DNA of 64,000 bases from Ochotona curzoniae (Eukaryota; Chordata; Mammalia; Lagomorpha; Ochotonidae): the NCBI RefSeq assembly GCF_017591425.1, contig NW_024465777.1, forward strand, positions 5,890,001 to 5,954,000, in the 5' to 3' direction. How positions within the stretch are numbered: the first letter of the stretch is position 1; each line of letters begins with the position of its first letter. The notes beneath the pieces are model-generated. The model worked only from the letters and a program-made list of their open reading frames with translations, was not told the DNA's origin and did not search any database. This document shows, one piece after another, positions 10,001-18,904 of the stretch. A program made the position numbers and the translations under genes.

Positions 10001-13000
10001 AAAAAAAATGAAAAAGAATACTCATATAGCAAAGTTCAGAGAATGGGTTAAAAAAAAAAAAAAAAGGAGGGGTTGCTGCAGGTAAGGGTGCAGGCAAGAG
10101 CTCCTCCATCTGCTGATTCAGTCCATCAAAATGCCTGGGGCTGGGCCAGGCCAAAGCCAGGAGCCAGGAATTCCATCTGGGTCTCTTGTGTGGGTGAAGG
10201 GACCCAAGCATCTGGGTCATCTTCTGCTTTCCCAGGTACATTAGCGGGGAGCTGGATTGGAAATGGGACAGCCCCTCCTCAAAGCAGTGCTCCAATCTGG
10301 GATGCCAGTATCACAGGCAATGGCTAATGTACTGTGCTGCAACATTGGTCCCCAGCCCAGAGTTTTAAGCTCTGGTATTGTTTTGGTACTTCATTTTTCT
10401 TGTTGGTAACCAACCACTATGTGTCCAAGAAAGGAAAGAGGTAGGCTTTGCTGTTTACCTGGATTTGAGTCCTGGGTCTGTGATGACAGGATCTAGGACC
10501 TTCAAAAAGGAATGCAGCCTGTCTGCCTTCCTCCCTGTGAGGGGGATACAGTGGCATTTACCTTGCTGAAGGGATGCAGTGAGAGAGGGTTCTGCTGTCT
10601 GCATCCCACAGTGGATGCCTGGGTTCTGCAGCTCCTGACTCCAGCCTCTTGCTCATGCAGACCCTGAAAAGCAATGATGGTAGCTCAAATCATCAGGTGC
10701 TTTTTTTTTTTAAGATTTATTTTATTTTTTATTGGAAAGTCAGATATACAGAGAGGAGGAGAGTAGGAAGATCTTCTGTGTGTTGATTCACTCCCCAAGT
10801 GACCTCAATGGCCGATGCTATGCTGATTCAAAGCCAGGAGCTTGGAGCCTCATCCAGGTCTCCCACGCAGGTGCAGGGTCCCAAGGCTTTGGGTCATCCT
10901 CGACTGCTTTCCCAGGCCACAATCAGGGAGCTGGATGGTGGGGCTGCCGGGACTAGAAACGGCACCCATATGGGATCCCGACACATTCAAGGAAAGGATT
11001 TTAGCTGCTAGGCTACCACAAAAGTCATCAGGTTCTTGGCACCGACATGAGAGATATAGGCTACATTCCTTTCTTCTGGCCTTGACCTGGCCCAGCCCCT
11101 GCCGTTGCAGGCTTATTGGGAGTGAGCCATAGATGAGGGCTCTCTCTGTTCATCTCTCACTCAGCCCCTTTTCCTCCCAAATAAAGAAAAATTTTACAAG
11201 AATGGAAAACATTTATCCAGCCAACAATGTTGTGGTGGCCACCTGCACCACCTGCATCCCATGTGAACACTGGTTCAAGTCCCAGCTGTTCCACTTTTGA
11301 CCCAGCTCCCTGCTAATGCCCTTGGGAAAGCAGCCACAGATATCTAAGTGCTTGGACCCCTCCCACATGGGAGACCCTGAAGAAGCTTCTGGTGCTTGGC
11401 TTCTGGTGTTTGGCACAGCCCTGGCTGTTGTGTCCATTTGGGGAGTGAACTGACAGATGGACAATATCTCTTTCTCTCTAACTCTACCTTTTGAATCTAT
11501 ATATATTTTTAAATCTTAAAGAACATTGTCCCTTTTCCTAAAAAAGATTAAATAAGATCATACAGGGAAAGTTTAACTTCAGACCTGGCATTTGCTGTTT
11601 TGTTCAGCAGCCCTCTCTCTGAGAGCCACGGCTGTGTGCATTTGCAGTGAGAAAACAGAAGCTCCTTGAAGGCAGGAGAAACTGTATTTTACTTATTTGA
11701 AAGGCAGAGCAACAGAGATAACAAAACAACAACAAGAAACAAACACAAAACCAGATCTTTCATCGCTTGGTTGCCTCTCGGTGGCTGCAGAGGCCAGGGC
11801 TGGCTCATTCTAGGCCAGGAGCCTGGAACTCCATCTGGGTCTCCCATTTTTGCAGCAGGAATCCAATCGTTCAGAATATCCTCTGGCATCTTAGCACATT
11901 AACAGGGACCTGGATCAGAAGCCCAGCTAGCCTTGAACCAGTGTGTTCTGAAAAGACATTGTAGGCCATGGTTTGGCCTGCTGCACCACAATGCCAGAGA
12001 AACTGTATTCGTAACCTCTGTTTCAATTCTCGTATAGCAAAATGGAGAAAATGAAACTCCAACGTCATGGTTGTAATGATTGTACCAACTGCCTAATAAG
12101 TATTTGTTTTTTTAAGATGTGCCCACTCACCTGCATTTCCACTTACAGGCATGGTGGTGGCTTTGAGTTTCTTGCAGAATGTGTTGGTCTCTTGGATGGG
12201 AACCCATGCCCCTCTCCCCTTTGCATCGTAGATACTTCAGGAGGGGGCTGAGAGCCTGGACCAACACCTGGGGCTGGAGGCACTGACATCTTCAGGCCGG
12301 GTGGACAACCTGGCCGTGGTGATGAGCCTGCATCCAGACTACCTCAGCAGCTTCTGGCGCCTGCACTACCTGCTGTTGCACACGGATGGGCCCCTGGCCA
12401 GCTCCTGGCGCCACTACATTGCCATCATGGTGAGCCTCCCAGGGCTGGTGCTAAGAGGGCTGGTCACAGTGTGGGCCCTGTTCTTAGCCCATCCTCTGCT
12501 GCTCTTCCGGACCAGGGGGAAAGAAGCTGAGCACAGAGGAAGGCCCTGACCAGCTACAGTGTTTTAGAATAACTTAGAAGAGAAGCACCTAAAGGCTGAC
12601 TTGATAGACTGAGAAACAGGGGTACCAGGAAGCCAGGTGACCTCCGAGCTGGTGGCAGATGTGGGGTTAGGATCTAGATTGCCCACACTAGGCAGTGGTG
12701 GCTCCTCTGCTAGCTTCCTCCTGGAGAGAGGGCCTACCCCAGGAGGCCCAGAGGAGGAGGGCGACTCAGGCTCTGTTTGTTCCTGCAGGCTGCTGCCCGC
12801 CACCAGTGTTCATACCTCGTGGGCGCCCACATGGCCGAGTTCCTGCAGACTGGTGGTGACCCCGAGTGGCTGCTGGGCCTCCATCGGGCGCCAGAGAAGC
12901 TGCGTAAACTCAGCGAGATCAACAAGCTGCTGGCACATCGGCCATGGCTCATCACCAAGGAACACATCCAGGTGCGGGGGGCAGAGAGGCAGGGGCCCCA

Positions 13001-16000
13001 CAAGTGTGCAGGGCGCCTGGGATCAGGCACTGAGTAAGCCTGCCCTTTCCTCCCCTACCCTCCAGGCCTTGCTGAAGACGGGTGAACACAGCTGGTCTCT
13101 GGCCGAACTCATCCAGGCCCTGGTGTTGCTTACCCACTGCCACTCTCTGGCCTCCTTCGTCTTTGGCTGTGGCATCCTCCCTGAGGGAGACCCAGAGAAT
13201 GGCCCTGGTCCTCAGGTCCCTTCGCCACCCAGCGAGCAAAGCAGTCCCCCGGGCCGGGATGCTTTGAACAGCTCTGGGGTAAGTCAGGGGGCTTGGGTCT
13301 GGGCTGGGCTGGCCTCTGACCCTTGGAAGGAACCCCTGCTTGCCTAGCTTCTCCCACAGAGAGGACCTTGGAAGTAATCTCACTTTTTTTTTAAAGGTCT
13401 ATTTATTTAGTTAGAATCTCAGAGTAAGGGAAAGACAGAGAGGTCATCTGCTGGGTTGCTCCCCGGATGACGGCAGCAGCCGGGGTGGGGCCAGGTCCAG
13501 CCTCAGCTAGGCCTCCTGCATGGGTGGCAGGGGCCCAGAGACTTGGACCAACCTCTGTTGCTCTCCTAGGCACAGCAGGAGGGAGCTGGATTAGAAGCGG
13601 AATGGACAGGATCATAATGGTGCCCAATAAGTGATGCTAGCAATGTGGGCAGTGGTTTTACCTACACCATAATATCAGTTCCATTATTTCACTTTGAAGC
13701 TCAACTGGGAAATGGAAATGAAGAATTTCTACTCATATCAGAGTGCTTGTGAAGGCTCAGACAAGTACCCCCTGACTGGTCTTTCAGCCCATAGCCCCAC
13801 AGGCTCCAAGTCTGGTGGCTGTTAGTGCTTCAAAAGGATAAAGCTTGCCTCTTACTCTGTCAGGTGGCCATGTTTATTTCGATATAAAAACACAAGTTGT
13901 TTAAAATTGGGGAACTGGCATTGTGGCATAGTGGATAAAACCATTCCCTGTGATGCCAGGATCCCATATGGACTGTCCCAGCTGCTCCACTTCCAATACA
14001 GCTCTCTGCTAATGTGCCTGGAAAAGTGGAAGATGCCTTAAATTGTTGATGTCCCTGGCTCCTGGGTTTGACCTGGTTCAACACTGGCCATTGCAGCCAT
14101 TTGGAGAGTGATCCAAAGATGGAAAACCTCTCTCTTTCCCTCTGTTTTCCTCTAGACCCTTAAAAATAAATAAATAATAATTTAAAAATTAATAACGTTT
14201 TCCTCCATGTGGAGCTGACACGGCAAGATGGGGAAGCTGTGTTCCTGTTCTGTGTCTCTGGAAACTTCCCTCTGGGAAGAAAGCACAGACCACATGGGCC
14301 AAGCCACCGGTGGCCAGCACAGAGAGAAGATGGTCTTTGTGATGAGTCAGGAAGTCTGGCATGTGGAAAGGATGTGGGGAATTTTCCAGAGGCTGAGGGA
14401 GGAGGAGCGGATGGTCAACAGCAGGTGTCTGCTCCAGGGCTTAGAGGCCATCCGAGACGTGGAGACGCTGATGGAGCGCATGCGGCAGCTGCAGGACAGC
14501 CTGCTGCAGGATGAGGGCACGTCCCCGGAGGAGATGGAGAGCCGTTTCGAACTGGAGAAGTCCGAGAGCCTGCTGGTGACGCCTTCAGGTATCAGAGCTC
14601 AGGGCCTCCCCCCTCCCTATGCCGTCACTGCTGCACCTTCTGTACTACAGGGGCTGCCACCTCCCCCACTCCCTTCCAGAAGGTTCCAAGCCCAGAGCTC
14701 AGACTTGGCTTTGATCCCACTCTGTTAGCCCACATGGTTGACTTGACCAGCCACTTCCTACCTGGTGGCTTCACTCGGGGTGTGCAGGGTCCATGGGACA
14801 GCATAGCCTGGCACATGGCTACCATTTTCTGGGTGTTACCCAGCACCTAAGCTCCTGGGCCCATGGCCCCTTCCCCTCCTGTCCAGGCCTGGCCTCAGTC
14901 CAAGTGCTACAGCCACCCACTGTAGCAAGGGGCTTGCCCCTGGCCTCTGCCCTCCCCCAAGCTTTAACCCTAGGCTCCTGGGCCCATGGCCCCCTTCCCC
15001 TCCAGCCCTGGTCTCTGCCCTTCCCTTTGCTTTGGGCCTAGGCTTCTGTAACCTCTTTCCTTCCCGGGCCTCAGCTGACATCCTGGAGCCTGCTCCACAC
15101 CCAGACATACTGTGCTTTGTGGAAGACCCTGCTTTCGGCTACGAGGACTTCACCCGGCGAGGGGCACAGGCACCCCCCACCTTCCGCGCCCAGGTAGAGC
15201 TCTGGCTCTGGTCTTAGCAGCGAGCCAGGCTGGGCGGGATGATCTGAGTGATTACAGAGTTGATTCCCTTCTCTCTCCTGGCATCCCACGGGGTCAAGGG
15301 GAGCCTGTGGATTCCAAAGAGAACCTAATTGTACCCTAATCTCCAGGGGGACAGTGGGAGGGTGTCACAGTTGTACAAAGGTAATAACCAATTTGCAAGG
15401 AATTTGACTTCTCAGGCCTAAGGCAGGCAGGGTCAGACCTGTGGAAGAGGGGAGGGCTGGAGGCTGCTCCCTCTGACTGCTGTGGGCTCTAAAGACCCTC
15501 CCAGTGACCTCTCCCCATGCTCCCCAGGATTACACCTGGGAAGATCATGGCTACTCGCTGATCCAGCGCCTCTACCCTGAGGGTGGGCAGCTGTTGGACG
15601 AGAAGTTCCAGGTAGCCTGTAGCCTCACCTACAACACCATCGCCATGCACAGCGGTGTGGACACCTCGGTGCTCCGCAGAGCCATCTGGAACTACATCCA
15701 CTGCGTCTTTGGCATCAGGTAGGCACCTGGCTGGTGGGTGAGGAGCACTTGTCCAGGGCTCAACGTGTGTCATACACACATATACATATGTATAACCACA
15801 TCGTTGTAAAGGCACAGTTACCTCTGGGGATAGGATCAAATGGCTTCAGTCACAAGGGTCAGTGAGGGGTGGGGGGAGGATGTGGTCCCAGCTGTTGCAC
15901 TTCCAATCCAGCTCTCTGATGATATCCCTGGGAACGCAGCAGAAAATGGCCCAAGTGTTGGTCTCCTGCGATCCATGTTGGAGACCTGGCTAGAATTCTA

Positions 16001-18904
16001 GACTCCTGACTTGAGCTTGGCCTGGACATGGCAGTGGCATTTTGGGAATGAACCAGTGATGAAAAGCCTCTCTGTCTTTCTCCCTTTTTCTTCCCCACCT
16101 CTCCCCCTCTCTCTCTTTCCTGCTCTTCCTCTCTCCTTTCTCCCTCCCTCTCTCCTTTCTCCCTCTCTCTCTCTCCCTCTTGCTTCCTCTCCCCTTTACC
16201 CACCATGGCCTCTCCTCCCTCTAACTATGCCTTTCAAATAAATAGAGTCTTTTCCAAAAAAATTTGTTTGCTAAATCCTGTTCCAATACAACCATAACCA
16301 TATCCTACAATATTTAATTTTATTACTTCCTTATGTAGTTATTTTCATGTAGCTGGAGTTATAATAGTTATTTCATTTGCAAAACAAAAAACCAACTGAT
16401 TTAATGTTTATAAAGAGAAACAGCTGATTTCTAGAAATGTTAAAAATACAGCTCACAAAAGCAAGAAGGTACAAGGTGTTGCACTCCCGCTGTGCCGGGC
16501 CTGCCACACGTCTCCTTCCTGCCTCCTCTACTGCAGCCAGGAACCAGAGCCCGGGTCTCTTCTCACAGACAGGGCCAACTGCCCTTGTCTTGCCTGTTTG
16601 TTGCACTTAGCTCACTCACTTCTTTTTTTTTTTTTTTAAGATTTATTTTTAATTACAAAGTCAGATATACAGAGAGGAGGAGAGACAGAGAGGAAGATAT
16701 TCTGTCCGATGGTTCACTCCCCAAGTGGCCACAAGAACTGGAACTGAGCTGATCTGAAGTCAGGAGTCAGGAGCTTCTTCTGGATCTCCCACGTGAGTGC
16801 AGGGTCCTGAGGCTTTGGGCCATCCTTGACTGCTTTCCTACGCCACAAGCAGGGAGCTGGATGGGAAACGGAGCTGCTGGGATTAGAACCAGCGTCCATA
16901 CGGGATCCCGGTGCACTCAAGGCAAGGACTTTAGTTGTTAGGCCACCACACTGGGCCCAGCTCACTCACGTCTTTGAATGGGAACATGTGGCAGTGAGCG
17001 CAGGATTTTTTTTTTTTTTTTTTTTGCTTTTCGTATTCAACAATTTATTCCAAGCTTCAGAAACATATCCCTTCTGCAACATACATGTTCCTCATGGAAA
17101 ATTTCTGCTTCTGCATATCCCTAGCCACCAACCACATTCCACCGATTTGATTTGCACTGTAATCCCCCGGCTGTTCTCTCACTGGTTGCTAGCAGGCTTC
17201 TGGGCCAGGGCAGCCAAGGATGAGTGGGTAGGAGTGTGGCACAAGTCAGTCTCTGTCCAACCTTTGCTTTTTTTTTTTTTTTTGTAAAGACTTATTTATT
17301 TTTATTGGAAAGTCAGGTATGTAGAAAGGAGGAGAGACAGATAGATCTCCTGTCTGCTGGTTCGCTCCCCAAGTGGCTGCAATGGCTGGACGTGGGCTGA
17401 TCCAAAGCTAAGAGCCAGAGCCTCCTTTGGGTCTCCCACACAGGTGCAGGGTCCCAAAGCTTCAGGCCCTCCTCAAGTGCTTTCCCAGGCCACAAGCAGG
17501 GAGCTAGATGGGAAGCAGGGCCACCAGGATCAGAACTGGTGCCCATATGGAATCCCGGCTCCCCTGTCTGGTGTTCAGGCCTAGGGTTCCTGACTCTCCA
17601 GCATGGTCTTGGCTCTCAGCCCTCTGGCCTCTCAGTCTGTCCCCGTCTTTAACCAGTCTTCCCCAGCCCAACTGATCTGTGATGGTGTTCACCCAGCTCC
17701 CTGACCTGGAGAGTGACATCGTGGCTTCTGGACTTGTCTTCCTTGTTGACTTTGAGTTAATTGTCTTCCTTGGCCTCAGCTTGCCCATCTACAAAATGGG
17801 TACCAGCTCTTTGTTGCTTTATCCTTTCGCTTCTCCCAGAAAATATGCACCCACATCCTCCCCCTCCCCCCTCTTCCACAGCCTTGATCATGGAGCAGGG
17901 ACAGTGACCTTGAAGCAGGCCAAGCTGACCCACTCAGGGCACATGTCTTCCCTAGTCCAAGTTCCCTCATCTGTAGGAGCTGCTGACTTTAGGCCGTTGT
18001 GTGTGAGCATTGGAAGGAACTTCTGCTTCTTTCCTCCTTTCCGACTCTTCCTGCCACTCTGTTTCCTTCCCCTGTGGGGTGGGGGCAAGAAACAGAGTGT
18101 GAGGAACGCGGGACCTTCCCATGCAGGTATGACGACTACGATTATGGGGAGGTGAACGAACTCCTGGAGCGGAATCTCAAGGTTTACATCAAGACGGTGG
18201 CCTGCTACCCGGAGAAGACCACCCGCAGAATGTACAGCCTCTTCTGGAGACACTTCCGCCATTCAGAGAAGGTACTGCCTGAGCAGGGCCTCCAGGGGCA
18301 CTCTGGCTGAGTTGGTCGCCGGGTGGGGCACTTGAACCTACTGTCCTGAGGTCAAGTTCTAGTTCACAGTGGGGTTTCAGACTGCATCTGCTCACCTGTA
18401 AAACAGGAACACGGATAGCTGCTTGACTCGGTACCCCTCCCGCAGAACGTCCTGGTGGAGTTGGGTCCCAGTGCTGTGATTTTGTGGCCTGGGAGCCCTC
18501 TGGCTGGACTCGGCGGCAGGCACCCTGCCTCCCCGAGTGTGGTCTTTATCCTGCTTGCCCCTCAAGGTTACTAGGAGAATAACCAGAGACAGTGCATGTC
18601 AGCCAGCCCTGAGCAGCTACTCTCAGCCCTGGGCTCGGGGACAAGGAAATGAATCATCCTGGGGCAAATGCCCTGGAAAGTGGCCTGCTGTCATTGCAGC
18701 TGGGCAAGCGAGAGTGGACGCATCTCTGCAGGAAGGAGAAATGGGAGGTGGGTGGTCTGGGAGGTCTGGGGAGCTGCTGCAACCACCATGCCAACCAGCA
18801 GCCCTGCCATGCTCCAGGTCCACGTGAACTTGCTGCTGCTGGAGGCCCGCATGCAAGCTGCCCTGCTCTACGCCCTCCGTGCCATCACCCGCTACATGAC
18901 CTGA
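952..18904 (+). CDS. SESN2: Sestrin 2, complete gene (10 coding exons)
   Basis: Sestrin 2 is a stress-induced cytosolic protein. It binds leucine, inhibits GATOR2 when leucine is absent, and so restrains mTORC1; it also has a peroxiredoxin-related redox fold. Joining exons 952-1047, 7225-7284, 12232-12429, 12789-12971, 13066-13278, 14438-14588, 15075-15193, 15528-15718, 18127-18271 and 18818-18904 gives 1443 nt and 480 residues, the length of the human protein. Phases match at every junction and all introns are GT-AG. In this numbering Cys125, Tyr127 and His132 (redox site), Thr374, Tyr375, Thr377, Thr386, Arg390, Trp444 and Glu451 (leucine pocket) and Asp406-Asp407 (GATOR2 contact) are all present. 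The start ATG at 952 is followed by [12 protein letters not shown], the family N-terminus. I see no frameshift or premature stop, so the gene should be functional. Confidence 0.97.
1097..1104 (+). promoter_or_regulatory. C/EBP-ATF composite element (ATF4 site)
   Basis: TTGCATCA is the reverse complement of TGATGCAA, the core of amino-acid response elements bound by ATF4-C/EBP heterodimers. It lies 50 bp into intron 1. ATF4 is known to induce SESN2 during amino-acid starvation and ER or mitochondrial stress. The link to this exact site is inference. Confidence 0.6.
1105..4860 (+). other. SESN2 intron 1, unique 5' part
   Basis: Almost 4 kb of intron without any recognisable SINE, which stands out against the density elsewhere. 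It is GC-rich near exon 1 and then ordinary. The lack of insertions suggests retained regulatory sequence, but I recognise no individual elements besides the ATF4-type site. Confidence 0.5.
4875..5018 (+). repeat. Purine microsatellite ending in (GGAA)18
   Basis: A pure purine tract progresses from AAAG to GA to GGGA units and ends in about 18 uninterrupted GGAA units at 4947-5018. It lies in SESN2 intron 1. The strand asymmetry could allow triplex DNA, and GGAA is the core recognised by ETS factors. Confidence 0.95.
5180..5265 (-). repeat. Possible MIR fragment
   Basis: The phrase GAGGAAACTGAAATTCGTACAGCA resembles the reversed MIR/L2 word for 'gaggaaactgaggc...'. The match is short and diverged. 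Confidence 0.3.
5266..5917 (+). other. SESN2 intron 1, unique stretch
   Basis: GC-rich intronic DNA with a poly(C) run at 5291-5304. I see no exon or repeat here. Confidence 0.5.
5918..6213 (-). mobile_element. CSINE, old copy
   Basis: The reversed tail (AAATGTCTTTATTGAATT) and the body word AAGCCAGGAGCCAGGGATT identify the family. Divergence is high, with several indels. Confidence 0.8.
6214..7218 (+). other. SESN2 intron 1, 3' unique stretch
   Basis: About 1 kb of unique intron leading to the pyrimidine-rich acceptor of exon 2. Nothing recognisable apart from the splice signal. Confidence 0.5.
7225..7284 (+). CDS. SESN2: SESN2 coding exon 2
   Basis: The exon encodes residues 33-52, from RESRAWRG to IPMEE, in phase 0. 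The donor is GAG|GTAAGC at 7285. Two AG acceptors lie 6 nt apart (CAG|GAGCAG|AGG). I chose the downstream one at 7225 because it restores the 480-residue family length and the human-like RESR start. Using 7219 would add Glu-Gln in frame. Confidence 0.88.
7550..7842 (+). mobile_element. CSINE, old copy
   Basis: The head GTGTTGTGGCTCAGCAAGTT and the tail TGCCTTTCAAATAATTG are recognisable, with a degraded middle. It lies in intron 2 and abuts the next SINE head to tail. Confidence 0.75.
7843..8165 (+). mobile_element. CSINE, full length
   Basis: It begins GGGGTCAGCACAATC and reads through the CTCCCTGCTTGTGGCCTGGG body to a CAACAA-rich tail, instead of the usual AATAAATC. Confidence 0.85.
8221..8517 (-). 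mobile_element. CSINE with target-site duplication
   Basis: A reversed full-length copy is flanked by AAGAAACATTT at 8210-8220 and again at 8518-8528, an exact 11-bp duplication. Confidence 0.9.
8530..8692. repeat. AT-rich (TA)n tract
   Basis: A degenerate TATA/ATATAT array includes an internal duplication of about 34 bp (words with TACTATATAGCATATA). An 18-bp non-AT word interrupts it at 8650-8667. Confidence 0.9.
8697..9040 (+). mobile_element. CSINE, middle-aged
   Basis: It starts ACCAGGACTGACATAGTGATG and ends near CAAATAGGTAAATCTTTG. The segment holding it is bracketed by an 18-bp repeat (see findings). Confidence 0.85.
9046..9659 (+). other. SESN2 intron 2, unique stretch
   Basis: This holds non-repetitive intronic sequence, GC-rich at 9180-9560. 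No exon is supported here. Confidence 0.5.
9701..10065 (+). mobile_element. CSINE with 3' extension and second poly(A)
   Basis: The SINE body ends with AATAAATCTTAAAAAAAAA at about 10008, but about 40 bp of extra sequence and a second poly(A) of 16 follow (10050-10065). The whole unit is flanked by AGAGGAGGGGT on the left and AAAGGAGGGGT on the right. The extension therefore came with the insertion, as in 3' transduction by read-through of the first tail. Confidence 0.75.
10066..10362 (-). mobile_element. CSINE, old, split by the previous insertion
   Basis: The reversed body runs from the word GCTGCAGG to GCAACATTGGTCCCC. Its tail half (GAAGTTTTATTTATTAGAAA) lies at 9668-9700 on the other side of the younger SINE. 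Confidence 0.75.
10595..11205 (+). mobile_element. CSINE, old, split by a younger SINE
   Basis: The left half (10595-10702) and right half (11025-11205, ending CCTCCCAAATAAAG) join into one element once the insertion at 10703-11022 is removed. Confidence 0.7.
10703..11022 (-). mobile_element. CSINE nested in an older CSINE
   Basis: A full-length reversed copy with a poly(T) start is flanked by TCATCAGGTGCTT and TCATCAGGTTCTT (12 of 13 identical). Confidence 0.9.
11213..11518 (+). mobile_element. CSINE
   Basis: It runs from TTTATCCAGCCAACAATG to the (TA)/TTTAAATCTTA tail. Part of the 3' half, GGTGCTTGGCTTCTGGTGTTTGG, is a small internal duplication. Confidence 0.8.
11689..11996 (-). mobile_element. 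CSINE with exact 13-bp duplication
   Basis: The element is flanked by GAGAAACTGTATT at 11676-11688 and 11997-12009, a perfect duplication, although the body is well diverged. Confidence 0.9.
12232..12429 (+). CDS. SESN2: SESN2 coding exon 3
   Basis: The exon encodes residues 53-118, from [14 protein letters not shown] to [10 protein letters not shown]. The acceptor is TAG at 12229-12231 and the donor is ATG|GTGAGC. An AG at 12239-12240 could also be read as an acceptor, but it would delete the ILQ that aligns with the human VLR. This part begins the alpha-helical N-terminal domain, which resembles alkylhydroperoxidase D. Confidence 0.94.
12789..12971 (+). CDS. SESN2: SESN2 coding exon 4 (redox site)
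   Basis: The exon encodes residues 119-179, from [18 protein letters not shown] to ITKEHIQ. It carries Cys125, Tyr127 and His132, the triad described for the sestrin peroxidase-like site. The acceptor is CTGCAG|GCT and the donor is CAG|GTGCGG, in phase 0. Confidence 0.96.
13066..13278 (+). CDS. SESN2: SESN2 coding exon 5
   Basis: The exon encodes residues 180-250, from [15 protein letters not shown] to [12 protein letters not shown]. It closes the N-terminal domain and enters the Pro/Ser-rich linker, which diverges in sequence from the human protein but keeps its length. The donor is GGG|GTAAGT. Intron 4 before it is only 94 bp. Confidence 0.95.
13387..13680 (-). mobile_element. CSINE in SESN2 intron 5
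   Basis: The reversed tail TTTAAAGGTCTATTTATTTAG is followed by a GC-rich diverged body. It starts about 110 bp after the exon 5 donor. Confidence 0.8.
13910..14190 (+). mobile_element. CSINE in SESN2 intron 5
   Basis: It opens GGGGAACTGGCATTGTGGC and ends with AAAATAAATAAATAATAA, about 245 bp before the exon 6 acceptor. Confidence 0.85.
14438..14588 (+). CDS. SESN2: SESN2 coding exon 6
   Basis: The exon encodes residues 251-300 plus the first base of codon 301, from [15 protein letters not shown] to SESLLVTPS. It covers the inter-domain linker helix, which is rich in Glu, Leu and Gln. The acceptor is CTCCAG|GGC and the donor is CAG|GTATCA. Confidence 0.94.
14845..15017 (+). repeat. Direct duplication in SESN2 intron 6
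   Basis: A roughly 45-bp word built around GCTCCTGGGCCCATGGCC with CCTTCCCCTCC occurs at 14848-14885 and again at 14969-15005. The copies are 121 bp apart and nearly identical. Confidence 0.75.
15075..15193 (+). CDS. SESN2: SESN2 coding exon 7
   Basis: The exon completes Ala301 and runs to Gln340, from [15 protein letters not shown] to PPTFRAQ. It starts the C-terminal domain. The acceptor is CCTCAG|CTG and the donor is CAG|GTAGAG, ending in phase 0. Confidence 0.95.
15528..15718 (+). CDS. SESN2: SESN2 coding exon 8 (leucine pocket)
   Basis: The exon encodes residues 341-403 plus two bases of Arg404, from [15 protein letters not shown] to IHCVFGI. It contains Thr374, Tyr375, Thr377, Thr386 and Arg390, which contact leucine in the human crystal structure. 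Residues 369-371 read VAC, whereas the human protein as I recall it has AAY next to the pocket; this is a conservative local change. Confidence 0.96.
15885..16262 (+). mobile_element. CSINE with expanded CT tract
   Basis: This 5'-truncated copy starts at the CAGCTGTTGCACTTCC position. Its normal short CTCTCTCT segment has grown to about 125 bp of pyrimidine at 16073-16198. It lies in intron 8. Confidence 0.85.
16263..16620 (+). other. SESN2 intron 8, AT-rich then unique stretch
   Basis: No repeat or exon is recognisable. The last 150 bp are GC-richer. Confidence 0.4.
16622..16959 (-). mobile_element. CSINE, young full length
   Basis: Poly(T) is followed by a near-consensus reversed body. 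The flanks AGCTCACTCACTTCTTT (16609 on) and AGCTCACTCACGTCTTT (16960 on) form a duplication with one mismatch. Confidence 0.92.
17008..17268 (-). pseudogene. Unidentified retrocopy 3' end
   Basis: A 22-nt poly(T) is followed, reading on the minus strand, by an AATAAA (TTTATT at 17043-17048) about 18 nt before the poly(A). That is the layout of a polyadenylated mRNA 3' end copied by L1 machinery. I do not recognise the source. It is not a CSINE or the five-copy repeat. Confidence 0.55.
17269..17556 (-). mobile_element. CSINE, 5'-truncated
   Basis: Poly(T) and a clear reversed body end abruptly at GGAATCCCGG, so the tRNA-like head is missing. It abuts the unidentified retrocopy. Confidence 0.88.
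17557..18126 (+). other. SESN2 intron 8, unique 3' part
   Basis: Unique sequence with pyrimidine-rich runs leads to the exon 9 acceptor. No further exon is supported. Confidence 0.5.
18127..18271 (+). CDS. SESN2: SESN2 coding exon 9 (GATOR2 contact)
   Basis: The exon completes Arg404 and runs to Lys452, from [16 protein letters not shown] to [10 protein letters not shown]. It holds the Asp406-Asp407 pair needed for GATOR2 binding, and Trp444 and Glu451 of the leucine pocket. The acceptor is TGCAG|GTA and the donor is AAG|GTACTG. Confidence 0.96.
18818..18904 (+). CDS. SESN2: SESN2 coding exon 10 and stop
   Basis: The last exon encodes residues 453-480, from [13 protein letters not shown] to AITRYMT, followed by TGA at 18902-18904. 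The acceptor is CTCCAG|GTC. The terminal helix matches the C-terminus of the human protein. Confidence 0.96.
   Translation, partial: VHVNLLLLEARMQAALLYALRAITRYMT

Noticed and set aside
12637..13347. A 236-codon open frame spanning the SESN2 exon 4-5 region
   Set aside because: It runs through two introns, and its exon 4 portion is in a different frame from the sestrin reading; it uses the SESN2 frame only across exon 5.
14228..14728. Open frame extending SESN2 exon 6 upstream
   Set aside because: The upstream part is intron 5 read-through. The acceptor at 14437/14438 gives the family sequence and length.
15071..15839. Minus-strand frames opposite SESN2 exons 7 and 8
   Set aside because: They are shadows of conserved coding DNA; no antisense gene signals are present.
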